Below are positions 8,636 to 17,774 of a DNA stretch of 34,289 bases, in pieces; the first letter of the stretch is position 1; each line of letters starts with the position of its first letter. A program made the translations under genes and the position numbers. Location of the stretch: assembly GCA_028692105.1 (NCBI GenBank), contig JAQUYC010000019.1:1-34289 (forward strand), given 5' to 3'. This DNA comes from Eubacteriales bacterium (GTDB lineage: Bacteria > Bacillota > Clostridia > Peptostreptococcales > Anaerovoracaceae). Below the pieces are notes generated by a model. The model was not told the origin of the DNA. It made no database searches and worked only from the letters and a program-made list of their open reading frames with translations.

Positions 8636-10060
8636 TTGAATATTCTATTTATAAGCACAGAGGCAGAACCCTTTGCCAAGAGCGGTGGACTTGGCGACGT
8701 TATAGGCTCACTGCCCAGAGAACTGAACAAGCTTGGAGCCGATGCCAGAGTCATGCTGCCATTGTACAAGGGCATTCGAGACAATTTCAAAGATTCAATG
8801 AAATTAATAAAGGATTTTACCGTAATGCTTTCCTGGAGGACTCAGTATTGCGGCATTTATCAAATGGATTATAAAGGAGTTACTTTTTATTTCCTTGATA
8901 ATGAACAATACTTTGACAGAGACGCATATTATGGGTATTACGATGATGGCGAGCGATTTGCATATTACGCAATGGCGGCTCTTAAAGCATTGGATTTTAT
9001 TGATTATAGACCCGATATACTGCACTGCAGTGAATGGCAAACCGCAATGGTGCCCGTTTACTTGAAAACGCTGTTCCGGGATAATCTCTCTATGGCCAGA
9101 TTAAAAACGGTATTTACCATTCATAATATCGAATACCAGGGAAAATATGATAAGGTCATTCTCAGAGACCTCCTCGGATTACCCGAAACAGACAGAGGCA
9201 TCCTGGAATATAATGGTGTAATCAACTATATGAAGGGGGCAATAGTTACATGTGACAGATTGACGACAGTAAGCCGCACATATGCCGAAGAGATTATGTT
9301 CCCGTTTTATGGGAAGGGACTTGACAATATAATAAAAGAAAACCGCTATAAGCTTAGCGGCATATTGAACGGAATCGATACCAATCTGTATAATCCGTAC
9401 AGAGATGGTTTTATCGCCAAGAAGTACTCAAAAACCAAACCGGAGATGAAACAGTATAATAAAACAGCTCTGCAGAACAGCCTTGCTTTGAATCAGGATG
9501 AAGAAATACCAATAATAGCGATGATCGGAAGGCTGGCAGAGCACAAAGGTATAGATCTTGTCATCGGCGTATTTGATGAACTGATGACGGAAAACATTCA
9601 GTTTGTACTACAGGGGACAGGTGAATCCAAGTATCAAGAATTTTTCCGAAAAAAAGCAAAACAGTACACGGGACGCATGTCGGTAAATACTACATTTTCT
9701 GCGGAGACAGCGAACAGAATCTATGCGGGAGCAGATCTTTTTCTGATGCCGTCCATCAGCGAACCGTGCGGACTGGCACAAATGATTGCTTTACGTTACG
9801 GTACTATCCCCATCGTAAGAGAAACGGGCGGTTTGAAGGACAGCATTGTTCCATACAACCCGGAAACAGGAACGGGAAATGGCATTTCATTTCGATCAAT
9901 AAATGCACAAGATATGATTGGAGCAATTAAAAGAGCTATCACACTTTATTGGGATAAAGCTCATTGGAATACCTTGATCAACAATGGAATGAAATCAGAT
10001 TTTTCATGGAAAGTCTCATCAAAGGAGTATATCAAGCTCTATAAAGAAATGTTAAAATAG
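8636..10060 (+). CDS. glgA: Glycogen synthase (ADP-glucose type)
   Basis: A GT5 glucosyltransferase that adds glucose from ADP-glucose to the non-reducing end of glycogen. It has 474 residues, the normal size. The N-terminus MNILFISTEAEPFAKSGGLG contains the ADP-glucose-binding KxGGL motif (Lys15). The GT-B second domain carries IGRLAEHKGIDL and the SISEPCGLAQMIALRYGTIPIVRETGGL motif with its conserved acceptor/donor Glu. The start is a TTG, set by AGGTGA about 8 bp upstream and by the family N-terminus. It is the fourth gene of the operon, and the rare start may lower its translation relative to its neighbours. Confidence 0.96.
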   Translation: MNILFISTEAEPFAKSGGLGDVIGSLPRELNKLGADARVMLPLYKGIRDNFKDSMKLIKDFTVMLSWRTQYCGIYQMDYKGVTFYFLDNEQYFDRDAYYGYYDDGERFAYYAMAALKALDFIDYRPDILHCSEWQTAMVPVYLKTLFRDNLSMARLKTVFTIHNIEYQGKYDKVILRDLLGLPETDRGILEYNGVINYMKGAIVTCDRLTTVSRTYAEEIMFPFYGKGLDNIIKENRYKLSGILNGIDTNLYNPYRDGFIAKKYSKTKPEMKQYNKTALQNSLALNQDEEIPIIAMIGRLAEHKGIDLVIGVFDELMTENIQFVLQGTGESKYQEFFRKKAKQYTGRMSVNTTFSAETANRIYAGADLFLMPSISEPCGLAQMIALRYGTIPIVRETGGLKDSIVPYNPETGTGNGISFRSINAQDMIGAIKRAITLYWDKAHWNTLINNGMKSDFSWKVSSKEYIKLYKEMLK

Positions 10061-10109
10061 AAAAGTTATGACCAAATATTAAAAAAGAGCGGCAGAAAGG
10101 CAGCAGCGC

Positions 10110-12545
10110 ATGGATAAAGTCTATACTACCGGGAAAATATCAAAGTTGATTGACGGAAAGCTCATGAGGCATTTCGGAAGAGAACCGGATAATGCAACAA
10201 AGCAGCAGCTCTACAGGGCAGCTTGTTTTGTGGTGCGGGATATTTTATCGGAAAAGTGGTTGAAAAACCATGAAATCGTTTGTTCTCAAACAGAAAAACA
10301 GGTTATTTATCTCTCGATGGAGTTTTTGCCGGGGACTTCTCTAAAAAACAACCTCTTTAACCTTGGATTAGAGGATGTATTTAAAGAAACCTTAGCTGAA
10401 TATGATCAGGATATGGAAGAATTATATATGCTGGAACCGGATGCGGGTCTCGGAAACGGAGGCCTGGGAAGGCTGGCATCCTGTTATTTGGACGCAGTGT
10501 CTTCATGCAACATGTTTGGACAGGGTATGTCCATATGCTATGAGTACGGAATATTCAAACAAAAGATTCAGGACGGCAGACAGATCGAAAAGCCGGATGA
10601 TTGGCTTGATTTAGGAGATTGCTGGCTGATTACTAAAGAGGATGAGGCGGAAGAGGTTCACTTCGGGGGAAAGCTCTCGGAAGTATGGGATGATAAGGGA
10701 AGAATGAAACTGATTCATGAGGATTATTTATCAGTTATCGCAGTTCCAAAAGACATGCTGATCTCAGGCTACCAAAGTGACGTCGTCAACACACTGAGGC
10801 TATGGAAGTCTACATCGCCAATCAGTATTGATATGGAGCTGTTTGCTAAGGGAGAATATCTTCACTCAATGGAAGAAAAACATCAAGCTGAAATCATATC
10901 AAAAATACTGTATCCTGAAGACGCCCATGATGAAGGAAAGATATTACGAATGAAACAGCAGTATTTCTTTACTTCTGCCTCCATGCAGTCATTAACAAAG
11001 CGTCATATGCAGTCATACAATAGTCTTGATAATTTTCATGAAAAAATAGCGGTGCATATAAACGATACTCATCCTACGATGGCTATTCTAGAGCTGATGC
11101 GTATTTTTATGGATATCTATGACTACAAATGGGATAAAGCATGGGATATAGTATCAAAGACAATTTCCTATACTAACCATACTGTTATGCCTGAGGCTTT
11201 AGAGCAATGGCCTGAATCGCTTTTTTCCGGACTTCTTCCAAGACTGCATTCCATATTAAAAGAAATCAATCGCAGGTTTGACGAAATACTGGCGGCTGCG
11301 TATCCAAACGATGAGCAGCTTCGCAATGAGATGGCCATCATCCATAACGGGAAAATAAGAATGGCAAATCTTTGTGTAGTAACGGCACATACTGTAAACG
11401 GCGTATCTTCTCTGCATAGCAGGATTATTAAAAATAAGCTGTTTCGCGGCTTTTCTGCGATGACACCGAATAAATTCACAAATGTTACTAACGGCATAGC
11501 TTACCGCAGATGGCTTTGTCAGGCGAACCCAAATCTATCGGATTTGATTGAAGAACTCTGTGGGCCGGGATTTAAAAAGAACTCCAATAAGCTTGAGAAA
11601 TTGATGAAATACAGGGAAGACAGCTCTGTTCTGGAGAGATTTGCCAATGTGAAACGAGAAAACAAGATCAAGCTTGCAGATTACATTAAAAACCATAATA
11701 ATATTATTGTGGATCCGGACTCAATATTCGATGTGCAGGTCAAACGGCTGCATGAGTATAAACGACAGCTTTTAAACTTAGTCCATATAATTGACCTCTA
11801 TCATAGAATAAAAGAAAATCCGAATCTTGAACTGCAGCCCAGAACATTCATCTTTGGAGCAAAGGCCGCAGCGGGTTATTATATGGCAAAGCAGATCATA
11901 CTATTAGCTTGTAAGCTGTCGGAACATCTTGAAAAGGATCCGCACGTGAGAGACAGGATTAAGGTAGTCTTTCTTGAAAATTATTCTGTATCCCTATCTG
12001 AGCTGATTATGCCGGCAGCCGATCTTTCAGAACAAATATCACTGGCAGGAAAGGAAGCTTCGGGAACGGGAAACATGAAGCTGATGCTTAACGGCGCAGT
12101 GACTATCGGTACCATGGACGGCGCCAATGTTGAGATTTATAATGCCGTAGGAAATGACAACATTTTTATTTTCGGTATGACAGCCGAGCAGGTGGAACAG
12201 CTCAGAATAAGCGGGACTTACAGCCCCTGGAGCTATTATCAGGACAATCGGAACATCTCTGAAATTATTAGATTCCTTGCCGGCGGTATCCACGGAGTTT
12301 CCTTTAGTGATATTATAAATTCTCTGACAACCGGTTTTAACGGAGAAGCGGATCAGTATTATGTCATAGCCGACTTTGAAAGTTATAAGACAGCTCAGTC
12401 GGCAGCTGCAACCACTTATCAGGACGCTTTTCGCTGGGGCGGGATGTCCCTTACAAATATTGCAAAAGCCGGTGCTTTTTCAGCTGACAGGAGCGTCAGA
12501 GAATATGCTGACAGGATTTGGGGGATACAACCGCTATATGATTGA
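10110..12545 (+). CDS. glgP: Glycogen phosphorylase
   Basis: A PLP-dependent GT35 enzyme that releases glucose-1-phosphate from glycogen ends. It has 811 residues, as usual for the family. Early motifs are VIYLSMEFLPG and LEPDAGLGNGGLGRLASCYLDA; later ones are VAVHINDTHPTMAILELMR-like, FDVQVKRLHEYKRQLLN and the PLP site EASGTGNMK with Lys657, then GTMDGANVEI. The start is 49 bp after glgA and has only a weak site (AAAGG). Its 3' end overlaps the next gene by 8 bp. Having the degrading enzyme in the same operon as the synthetic genes is common in clostridia and Bacillus and implies control at enzyme level. Confidence 0.97.
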   Translation: MDKVYTTGKISKLIDGKLMRHFGREPDNATKQQLYRAACFVVRDILSEKWLKNHEIVCSQTEKQVIYLSMEFLPGTSLKNNLFNLGLEDVFKETLAEYDQDMEELYMLEPDAGLGNGGLGRLASCYLDAVSSCNMFGQGMSICYEYGIFKQKIQDGRQIEKPDDWLDLGDCWLITKEDEAEEVHFGGKLSEVWDDKGRMKLIHEDYLSVIAVPKDMLISGYQSDVVNTLRLWKSTSPISIDMELFAKGEYLHSMEEKHQAEIISKILYPEDAHDEGKILRMKQQYFFTSASMQSLTKRHMQSYNSLDNFHEKIAVHINDTHPTMAILELMRIFMDIYDYKWDKAWDIVSKTISYTNHTVMPEALEQWPESLFSGLLPRLHSILKEINRRFDEILAAAYPNDEQLRNEMAIIHNGKIRMANLCVVTAHTVNGVSSLHSRIIKNKLFRGFSAMTPNKFTNVTNGIAYRRWLCQANPNLSDLIEELCGPGFKKNSNKLEKLMKYREDSSVLERFANVKRENKIKLADYIKNHNNIIVDPDSIFDVQVKRLHEYKRQLLNLVHIIDLYHRIKENPNLELQPRTFIFGAKAAAGYYMAKQIILLACKLSEHLEKDPHVRDRIKVVFLENYSVSLSELIMPAADLSEQISLAGKEASGTGNMKLMLNGAVTIGTMDGANVEIYNAVGNDNIFIFGMTAEQVEQLRISGTYSPWSYYQDNRNISEIIRFLAGGIHGVSFSDIINSLTTGFNGEADQYYVIADFESYKTAQSAAATTYQDAFRWGGMSLTNIAKAGAFSADRSVREYADRIWGIQPLYD

Positions 12546-14322
12546 ATTTAATTCAAAGAATGAGTATTACAAATGGCCTTTCGGCTCAATCGCAAAGAAT
12601 TCGGATTTATTCATGCGAATCAATATTACAGGGGAAAAACCGGTTATTTCTGCTTTATTGATCCTGAACAATGACACGGAAGGAAGCATAATAACACAAG
12701 AAGGTACCTGCGAAGGAGAATCACTTTATTCCTTTTCATTACAGATCGATAAAATCGGTCTGTACTTTTATTATTTTGAAGCCGTATACCGGGATGACAG
12801 CAGAGAGAAGACTCCAATCCACCAACTGACAGTGTATTCAGCTGATTTTAAAACACCCCAATGGCTGAAAACAGGAGTGATGTATCAGATATTTCCTGAC
12901 CGTTTTGCTAAAAGCAAAGATTATAAACCTCCGAAGCAGAATAAAAAATATATCTTGAGGGAAGATTGGGGCGGAATGCCTAATGATCAACCTGACGAGC
13001 ATGGTATTATTCAGAACAATGATTTCTTTGGCGGAAATCTCAGGGGCATAATTGAAAATCTGGATTATCTTGAAACGCTTGGTGTCACAGTGATTTATCT
13101 CAATCCAATTTTTGAAGCGTATTCTAATCACCGCTACGACACCGCAGATTATAAAAAGATCGATCCCTTGCTGGGTAATGAAGAAGACTTTATTGAGCTG
13201 TGCGAAAAGTCCCGTTTTAGAGGGATGAGGATAATCCTTGACGGCGTATTCAATCATACGGGCAGCGACAGCATTTATTTTAATAAAACTGGACGTTATC
13301 GCGAACTGGGTGCTTATCAAAGCATTGATTCACCCTACTATAGTTGGTATCGCTTCACTGAATTTCCGGATCATTATGATTCGTGGTGGGGGATCGATAC
13401 ACTTCCCGGTGTGAACGAAACAGAACCATCTTATCTTGAATATATCGTTACAGCAGATGATTCGGTAATCAAGCACTGGCTGCGATGCGGAGCATCAGGC
13501 TTCCGACTGGATGTAGCGGATGAATTGCCGGATATATTTCTGGAAGCAACGCGATCGGCAGTAAAAGAAACTAAGCCCGACGGAGCCTTGATAGGTGAGG
13601 TCTGGGAGGATGCATCCAACAAAATTGCTTATGGCCGCAGGAAAAAATATTTTTTTGGAGATCAGCTTGATGCGGTGATGAACTATCCCTTGAAAAACGC
13701 TGTCATCGACTATCTTGTCCAAAGAAAAGACGGTATTGAGCTGGAACAAGTCGTAAACAGCATATGGGAAAACTATCCGAAGCCGGCTTTCAACGCTTTG
13801 ATGAATATACTCGGAACTCATGATACCAGAAGAATACTTACGGTACTCTCAGAAAACAGTCAAAATTATGATTACTCAAGGCAGAGGCTATTCCTTGCAC
13901 AGCTTATCATTTCGTTAATGCCCGGAATCCCATGTGTATATTACGGCGATGAGATCGGTATGATGGGAGAAAAAGACCCATTCAACAGAATGTGTTTTCA
14001 GCCGGAAAACGGTGATAAGAATATCTTTCATTTTTTTAAACGTTTATTTGCTTTCCGGAAAAGGATTAATAACTTTGAAGATTATGATTTTAAACCTCGA
14101 AGAGCAGAAGGGAGCTTCTATTCATTCAGCAGATTCGGTGATAACGGGCGGGTTGTTATAGCGACAAATGCGGGAAGCCGGGATTATTTATTGAATCTGG
14201 CAATGTGTGAAAAAGAATATCTGAAAGATCTCTTTATCAGCGGTTCTGTATTCTATGAAAGGCAGGGTGTGTTCCGGATCAACGAGAACTCCGGGATTGC
14301 GGCATATATCCTGCGTTCCTGA
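12538..14322 (+). CDS. GH13 alpha-glucanase (neopullulanase/cyclomaltodextrinase-like)
   Basis: A glycoside hydrolase family 13 enzyme of 594 residues, with no signal peptide and so probably cytoplasmic. Residues 1-100 form an N-terminal beta domain (YYKWPFGSIAKNSDLFMRINI). The barrel begins VMYQIFPDRFAKS and carries DGVFNHTG (region I), nucleophile Asp325 in GFRLDVADEL, acid/base Glu354 in GEVWED and Asp429 in GTHDTRR, followed by MPGIPCVYYGDEIGM. This set is complete, so it should be active on maltodextrins or limit dextrins left by GlgP; whether it cleaves 1,6 or 1,4 links cannot be read here. The ATG at 12538 overlaps the glgP end (ATGATTGA). An in-frame ATG at 12505 is an alternative. 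No clear terminator follows. Confidence 0.88.
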   Translation: MIEFNSKNEYYKWPFGSIAKNSDLFMRINITGEKPVISALLILNNDTEGSIITQEGTCEGESLYSFSLQIDKIGLYFYYFEAVYRDDSREKTPIHQLTVYSADFKTPQWLKTGVMYQIFPDRFAKSKDYKPPKQNKKYILREDWGGMPNDQPDEHGIIQNNDFFGGNLRGIIENLDYLETLGVTVIYLNPIFEAYSNHRYDTADYKKIDPLLGNEEDFIELCEKSRFRGMRIILDGVFNHTGSDSIYFNKTGRYRELGAYQSIDSPYYSWYRFTEFPDHYDSWWGIDTLPGVNETEPSYLEYIVTADDSVIKHWLRCGASGFRLDVADELPDIFLEATRSAVKETKPDGALIGEVWEDASNKIAYGRRKKYFFGDQLDAVMNYPLKNAVIDYLVQRKDGIELEQVVNSIWENYPKPAFNALMNILGTHDTRRILTVLSENSQNYDYSRQRLFLAQLIISLMPGIPCVYYGDEIGMMGEKDPFNRMCFQPENGDKNIFHFFKRLFAFRKRINNFEDYDFKPRRAEGSFYSFSRFGDNGRVVIATNAGSRDYLLNLAMCEKEYLKDLFISGSVFYERQGVFRINENSGIAAYILRS

Positions 14323-14378
14323 TAAATATGCGAACAGCCTTTAAGCCGCCGACTAAAAATCTTTATTAAAAAAAGTAT

Positions 14379-14407
14379 TTTACAATCATGAAGGAATATG
14401 TTATACT
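14379..14407 (+). promoter_or_regulatory. Strong promoter of rpmB
   Basis: TTTACA (14379-14384) and TATACT (14402-14407) have an ideal 17-bp spacer. Transcription would start near 14414, leaving a leader of about 145 nt before the rpmB start. Confidence 0.75.
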
Positions 14408-14467
14408 ACCATTTGTTTGATGAAAAAAGTTGATTGCTATTGAAGCATTGCAAAATATACAATGAAT

Positions 14468-14538
14468 AATCCGCAAATCGAAGATTTGTGATTTCCCAGC
14501 ATAAATTCTGAAAGTGGCTCTGATGAGTCCGACAGAAT
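14468..14538 (+). promoter_or_regulatory. Structured rpmB leader with two hairpins
   Basis: Hairpin 1 (14468-14493) pairs AAT-CGCAAATC with GATTTGTG-ATT around a GAA loop, with one bulged C and one G-U pair (11 bp). Hairpin 2 (14505-14538) pairs ATTCTG with CAGAAT, and inside it GGCTC with GAG-CC around TGAT. It ends a few bases before the AAAGGAGGTG site. A leader with this shape ahead of a ribosomal protein gene suggests autoregulation, but I cannot match it to a named RNA family. Confidence 0.45.
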
Positions 14539-14558
14539 GTTAAAAGGAGGTGCGGCAG

Positions 14559-14750
14559 GTGTCAAGAAAGTGTGAAATATGTGGTAAAGGTCAAGTTTCT
14601 GGAAACAATGTATCCCATTCCAACAGACATACCAGAAGAAAGTGGAATGCAAATATTCAGACTGTAAAAGTTAATGAAAATGGGACTATTTCAAGAAAAA
14701 ATGTGTGCACGAGATGTATTCGCAGCAATAAGATCAACCGCGCTATCTAA
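14559..14750 (+). CDS. rpmB: 50S ribosomal protein L28 (bL28), zinc-binding form
   Basis: Large-subunit ribosomal protein of 63 residues. It begins SRKCEICGKG and continues GNNVSHSNRHTRRKW, the family signature. It ends with VCTRCIRS, so Cys5, Cys8, Cys50 and Cys53 make the zinc-ribbon (C+) version. The start is GTG at 14559, 7 bp after AAAGGAGGTG and matching the usual MSRKCEICGK beginning. The GTG at 14550 lies at the end of that site and is unlikely. A good promoter, structured leader and strong terminator make it a single-gene unit. Confidence 0.95.
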   Translation: MSRKCEICGKGQVSGNNVSHSNRHTRRKWNANIQTVKVNENGTISRKNVCTRCIRSNKINRAI

Positions 14751-14754
14751 TTAT

Positions 14755-14790
14755 GAAGAAAAAAACCTGCAGATTCTGCAGGTTTTTTAT
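14755..14790. terminator. Bidirectional intrinsic terminator after rpmB
   Basis: AAAACCTGCAG and CTGCAGGTTTT pair around ATT, with a T-run on the plus strand and an even longer one (complement of GAAGAAAAAAA) on the minus strand. It sits between convergent rpmB and the minus-strand small membrane gene and can end transcripts from both sides. Confidence 0.9.
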
Positions 14791-14835
14791 TATGCTTTTT
14801 CTTATATAAAGATTTCTAAGCCGCACTGTTTCTTT

Positions 14836-15009
14836 TCAGCAATTAAACAATTTAAATCCGCAGAAAATCATAAGACCACCCATTACGATGAGCCAGATCT
14901 TTGATGGAAGAAGAAAAGCACATAGGGTTACGATTCCTATGATCAGCAATATTAATCCAAACAGTTCGACCTCGCCGGGCTTCCGGCAGCAGCCTTTTTT
15001 ATGTTTCAT
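14836..15009 (-). CDS. Small two-helix membrane protein, unknown function
   Basis: Predicted 57-residue protein beginning MKHKKGCCRKPGEVE and then two hydrophobic helices around a PSKIW turn (GLILLIIGIVTLCAFLLPSK; IWLIVMGGLMIFCGFKLF). The basic, Cys-containing N-terminus and Lys/Pro turn suggest a helical hairpin in the cytoplasmic membrane. The ATG at 15009 is preceded at a usable distance by AGGAAGTG; a GTG at 15018 is possible but too close to that site. I do not recognise the family. It shares its helix-turn-helix pattern (IIG.V, P..IW, G) with the next gene upstream on the same strand, so the two look like paralogues. Confidence 0.6.
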   Translation of the reverse strand: MKHKKGCCRKPGEVELFGLILLIIGIVTLCAFLLPSKIWLIVMGGLMIFCGFKLFNC

Positions 15010-15061
15010 AGTTTTCACTTCCTAATAATATCAAAACTACATCGATCGGAGCAGGTTCCCG

Positions 15062-15211
15062 TTAATTCAGCATTAAATATGCGACTGCTATTATAAGACC
15101 GATCAATACAACGTACCAAATATAAACTGGGACGGTATGTATTATCAGTACTAAACCTATAATAGCCATAGCGACTCCGGAAATCCTGAAAATCATTCGC
15201 CTTTTTCTCAA
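15062..15211 (-). CDS. Second small two-helix membrane protein, unknown function
   Basis: Predicted 49-residue protein beginning MRKRRMIFRISGV, then a first helix (AMAIIGLVLIIHT), a VPVYIW turn and a second helix (YVVLIGLIIAVAYLML). The start is a TTG at 15211, chosen because GGGTGG lies about 5 bp before it; longer readings begin with unlikely soluble sequence (MHYTFPGD). The motif order matches the 14836-15009 product, and the two genes are in tandem 52 bp apart. The start and therefore the length are uncertain. Confidence 0.5.
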   Translation of the reverse strand: MRKRRMIFRISGVAMAIIGLVLIIHTVPVYIWYVVLIGLIIAVAYLMLN

Positions 15212-15320
15212 AACAACCACCCATAACCATTGTATGTCTCCCGGGAAAGTATAGTGCAAAAATTATTGCTCATTTAGTTGCCGATATGATAAAATGGACA
15301 GCAGTAAGGGGGCGAGAGGG

Positions 15321-15710
15321 TTGCTTTATAAACGCGAAACTAAAGAAGGCACTATTTCCGTTGATAAGTCAGTCGTCGGGAAAATCATAATTGAAGCAGC
15401 GGAACAATTTAGCGGTAAGGTATTTCTATCGAACCATAAAGGGAAGACAGCCGGTTTCGTTCCAATAATCGGGGGCATTGATGACAGTGACTTTATGGAT
15501 ATTACCATTGGGGAAAACGGTATTGATATTAAATTCTATATTGTGATTCGTTTCGGTACAAGCATCAACCGTGTCACTGAAATGATGATCGAGAGAATAA
15601 AAAAACATACTGCGGTAATTACGGGTCTTGAAGTAAACAGCATTGCAGTGGTAGTTACCGGTATCATTTCAAAACAAATGGTCAGAAGAAATATTGAGAT
15701 CAGAAGGTAG
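15321..15710 (+). CDS. Asp23/Gls24 family (YloU-like) protein
   Basis: A small envelope-stress-type protein of 129 residues with the Asp23/DUF322 pattern: EGTISVDKSVVGKIIIEAA at the start, a central strand region, and INRVTEMMIERIKKHTAVITGLEV near the end. In Bacillus the homologue YloU lies between rpmB and the DAK-domain gene yloV; here recG follows directly, 14 bp downstream. The start is TTG at 15321, 8 bp after AAGGGGG. An ATG at 15294 lacks a site and lies just behind a possible -10 box (TATGAT, 15285-15290). Function in the family is not settled; association with the membrane has been shown for Asp23 in staphylococci. Confidence 0.8.
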   Translation: MLYKRETKEGTISVDKSVVGKIIIEAAEQFSGKVFLSNHKGKTAGFVPIIGGIDDSDFMDITIGENGIDIKFYIVIRFGTSINRVTEMMIERIKKHTAVITGLEVNSIAVVVTGIISKQMVRRNIEIRR

Positions 15711-15724
15711 TCGAGGTTATTGCA

Positions 15725-17764
15725 ATGAATCTGCAAAAAAAAGTATCCGAACTTAAGGGGATTGGACCAAAAAAATCCGCCTCTTTGAGTAAACTGAATA
15801 TTGATACCATTGAGGATCTATTATATTTCTATCCAAGAGATTACGAAGACCGACGTGAACTCAGAGAGATTATTTCCCTGCATGAAGGGGATACGGCATT
15901 GATTAAGGGCAAACTGATTCTCATGTTTAGAGGAAGAATTCCCGGGAGGAGACAAACCTTAAAGCTTTTGATTCAGGATGAGAGCGGAGCAATAGAGGTT
16001 ATTTTTTTTAATGCGGGACATCTGGTTAAATCCTTGAAACAAAATGAGGAATATTTTTTTTACGGCAACGTGAATGTTAGCCGGGGCAGAATACAGATGC
16101 TCCACCCTGAAATAACAAAATATGAGCAAGGCCAAAAACTGTCGATAGTTCCTATATATCCTCTCACCGGCGGCATTTCACAGGGAGAAATGCGTAAATG
16201 GCATAAGGAAGCGCTTAAGCTTCTGCCTGAGCTAAATGAATATTTGCCTGAACTCACTCTAAAAAGAAACAGGCTTTGCGTGCTCTCTTACGCTATTGAG
16301 AATATACATTACCCACAGGATAGACAGAAACTAATGGAAGCCAAATACAGGCTTATTTTTGAAGAATTGCTGCTCCTTCAGACCGGCTTACTTTCAATCA
16401 GGAAAAAGATGAATTTTAGTGACCGAGGAATTTTATTTTCAAATAAAATATCGATTGACAGCTTTTTAAAGTCATTCCCTTTTTCACTTACAGGAGCACA
16501 GCAAAGGGTTATCAGCGAAATCAATGCGGATATGGAAAGCGGCAAAGTAATGAATCGGCTCGTTCAGGGAGACGTGGGTTCTGGCAAGACTATAGTAGCG
16601 GCAGCAGCCATGTATAAGGCTGTAAAAAGCGGTTTTCAAGCTGTCATGATGGCACCGACAGAGCTATTGGCCAGACAGCATTTTGAAAGTCTTGATTCGG
16701 TCTTTATTCAGCACAAAATAAATGTGGGTTTTTTATCCGGAAGCCTTTCTGCAAAAGAGAAAAAAGAAACTTTAAATAGGATAGAATCCGGAGAAATCGA
16801 TATTATAATAGGTACGCATGCATTGATTCAACCCAATGTGAATTATAACAATCTCGGATTGGTTATTACAGATGAGCAGCATCGCTTTGGTGTTAACCAA
16901 CGAGAAATACTATCAAAAAAAGGAATGAATCCGGATGTGCTTGTCATGACTGCAACTCCGATACCCAGAACGCTTGCAGTAATTCTTTATGGGGATCTTG
17001 ATATATCCGTAATTGATGAAGCGCCGCCCGGAAGGCAGCAGATCGTTACAAGGGCTGTAAAAGAGGATGGCAGGGATGCTGCTTATGAATTTGTCAGAAG
17101 AGAAGTCGGAAAAGGGCGACAGGCTTATGTTGTTGCACCTCTCATTGCAGACTCTGAAAATGTGGATGCAAGATCTGCTCTTGGACTTTACGATGAATTA
17201 AAAGATAGGTTTTATGAATTTACAATTGCTTTTCTTCATGGTTCAATGAAGCAGACTGATAAAGACCGCGTCATGCAGGATTTATATTCCGGAAAAATAC
17301 AGATACTTATATCTACGGTAGTAATAGAAGTGGGAATAAACGTACCAAATGCATCTGTAATGCTGATTGAAAATGCAGAACGCTTCGGACTTGCTCAGCT
17401 TCACCAGCTCAGAGGAAGAGTCGGGAGAGGAAAAGAGCAATCTTATTGTATATTGATTTCTGAAGGAGACTCATCTGTTGCGCAGGAAAGAGCAGAAATC
17501 ATGAAAGCAACAAATAATGGCTTTCTTATTGCGGAAAAAGACCTGGAATTAAGAGGACCGGGAGAATTTTTCGGCATGAAGCAGCATGGAATACCGGAGT
17601 TTAAACTTGCAGATCTTGTAAAACATATAAAAATATTAAACTCCGTTCGTGAGGAAGCAGAACTTATTCTGAATGAAGATGAATTTCTGACGAAAAAAGA
17701 AAATTACATTTTAAAGAATAAGATAGAAAAACTATTTCAAAACACGGAGCGCATAAACATATGA
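15725..17764 (+). CDS. recG: ATP-dependent DNA helicase RecG
   Basis: Monomeric helicase that remodels stalled replication forks and branched recombination intermediates. It has 679 residues, the normal length. The N-terminal wedge domain contains the helix-hairpin LKGIGPKKSASLSKL and an OB fold at about 60-150. Walker A is GDVGSGKT (about 281-288), the DEQH box is TDEQHRFG (about 381), and TATPIPRTLA and QLRGRVGRG are helicase motifs III and VI. The C-terminal part holds the TRG element (ERAEIMKATNNGFLIAEKDLELRGPGEFFG). The start follows the Asp23-family stop by 14 bp. Confidence 0.98.
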   Translation: MNLQKKVSELKGIGPKKSASLSKLNIDTIEDLLYFYPRDYEDRRELREIISLHEGDTALIKGKLILMFRGRIPGRRQTLKLLIQDESGAIEVIFFNAGHLVKSLKQNEEYFFYGNVNVSRGRIQMLHPEITKYEQGQKLSIVPIYPLTGGISQGEMRKWHKEALKLLPELNEYLPELTLKRNRLCVLSYAIENIHYPQDRQKLMEAKYRLIFEELLLLQTGLLSIRKKMNFSDRGILFSNKISIDSFLKSFPFSLTGAQQRVISEINADMESGKVMNRLVQGDVGSGKTIVAAAAMYKAVKSGFQAVMMAPTELLARQHFESLDSVFIQHKINVGFLSGSLSAKEKKETLNRIESGEIDIIIGTHALIQPNVNYNNLGLVITDEQHRFGVNQREILSKKGMNPDVLVMTATPIPRTLAVILYGDLDISVIDEAPPGRQQIVTRAVKEDGRDAAYEFVRREVGKGRQAYVVAPLIADSENVDARSALGLYDELKDRFYEFTIAFLHGSMKQTDKDRVMQDLYSGKIQILISTVVIEVGINVPNASVMLIENAERFGLAQLHQLRGRVGRGKEQSYCILISEGDSSVAQERAEIMKATNNGFLIAEKDLELRGPGEFFGMKQHGIPEFKLADLVKHIKILNSVREEAELILNEDEFLTKKENYILKNKIEKLFQNTERINI

Positions 17765-17774
17765 ATTCAATTAA

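Noticed and set aside
12838-13320. 160-codon open frame on the minus strand inside the GH13 gene
   Set aside because: It lies fully within a gene with complete catalytic motifs, has no recognisable domain and no convincing ribosome-binding site.
14323-14378. Terminator after the GH13 gene
   Set aside because: No stem followed by a T-run can be found; the transcript end of the glycogen operon is unclear.
14519-14540. CTGATGAG followed by GACAGAA in the rpmB leader, resembling a hammerhead ribozyme core
   Set aside because: The GAAA box and the stems needed for a hammerhead are absent; the bases are better explained by a simple hairpin.
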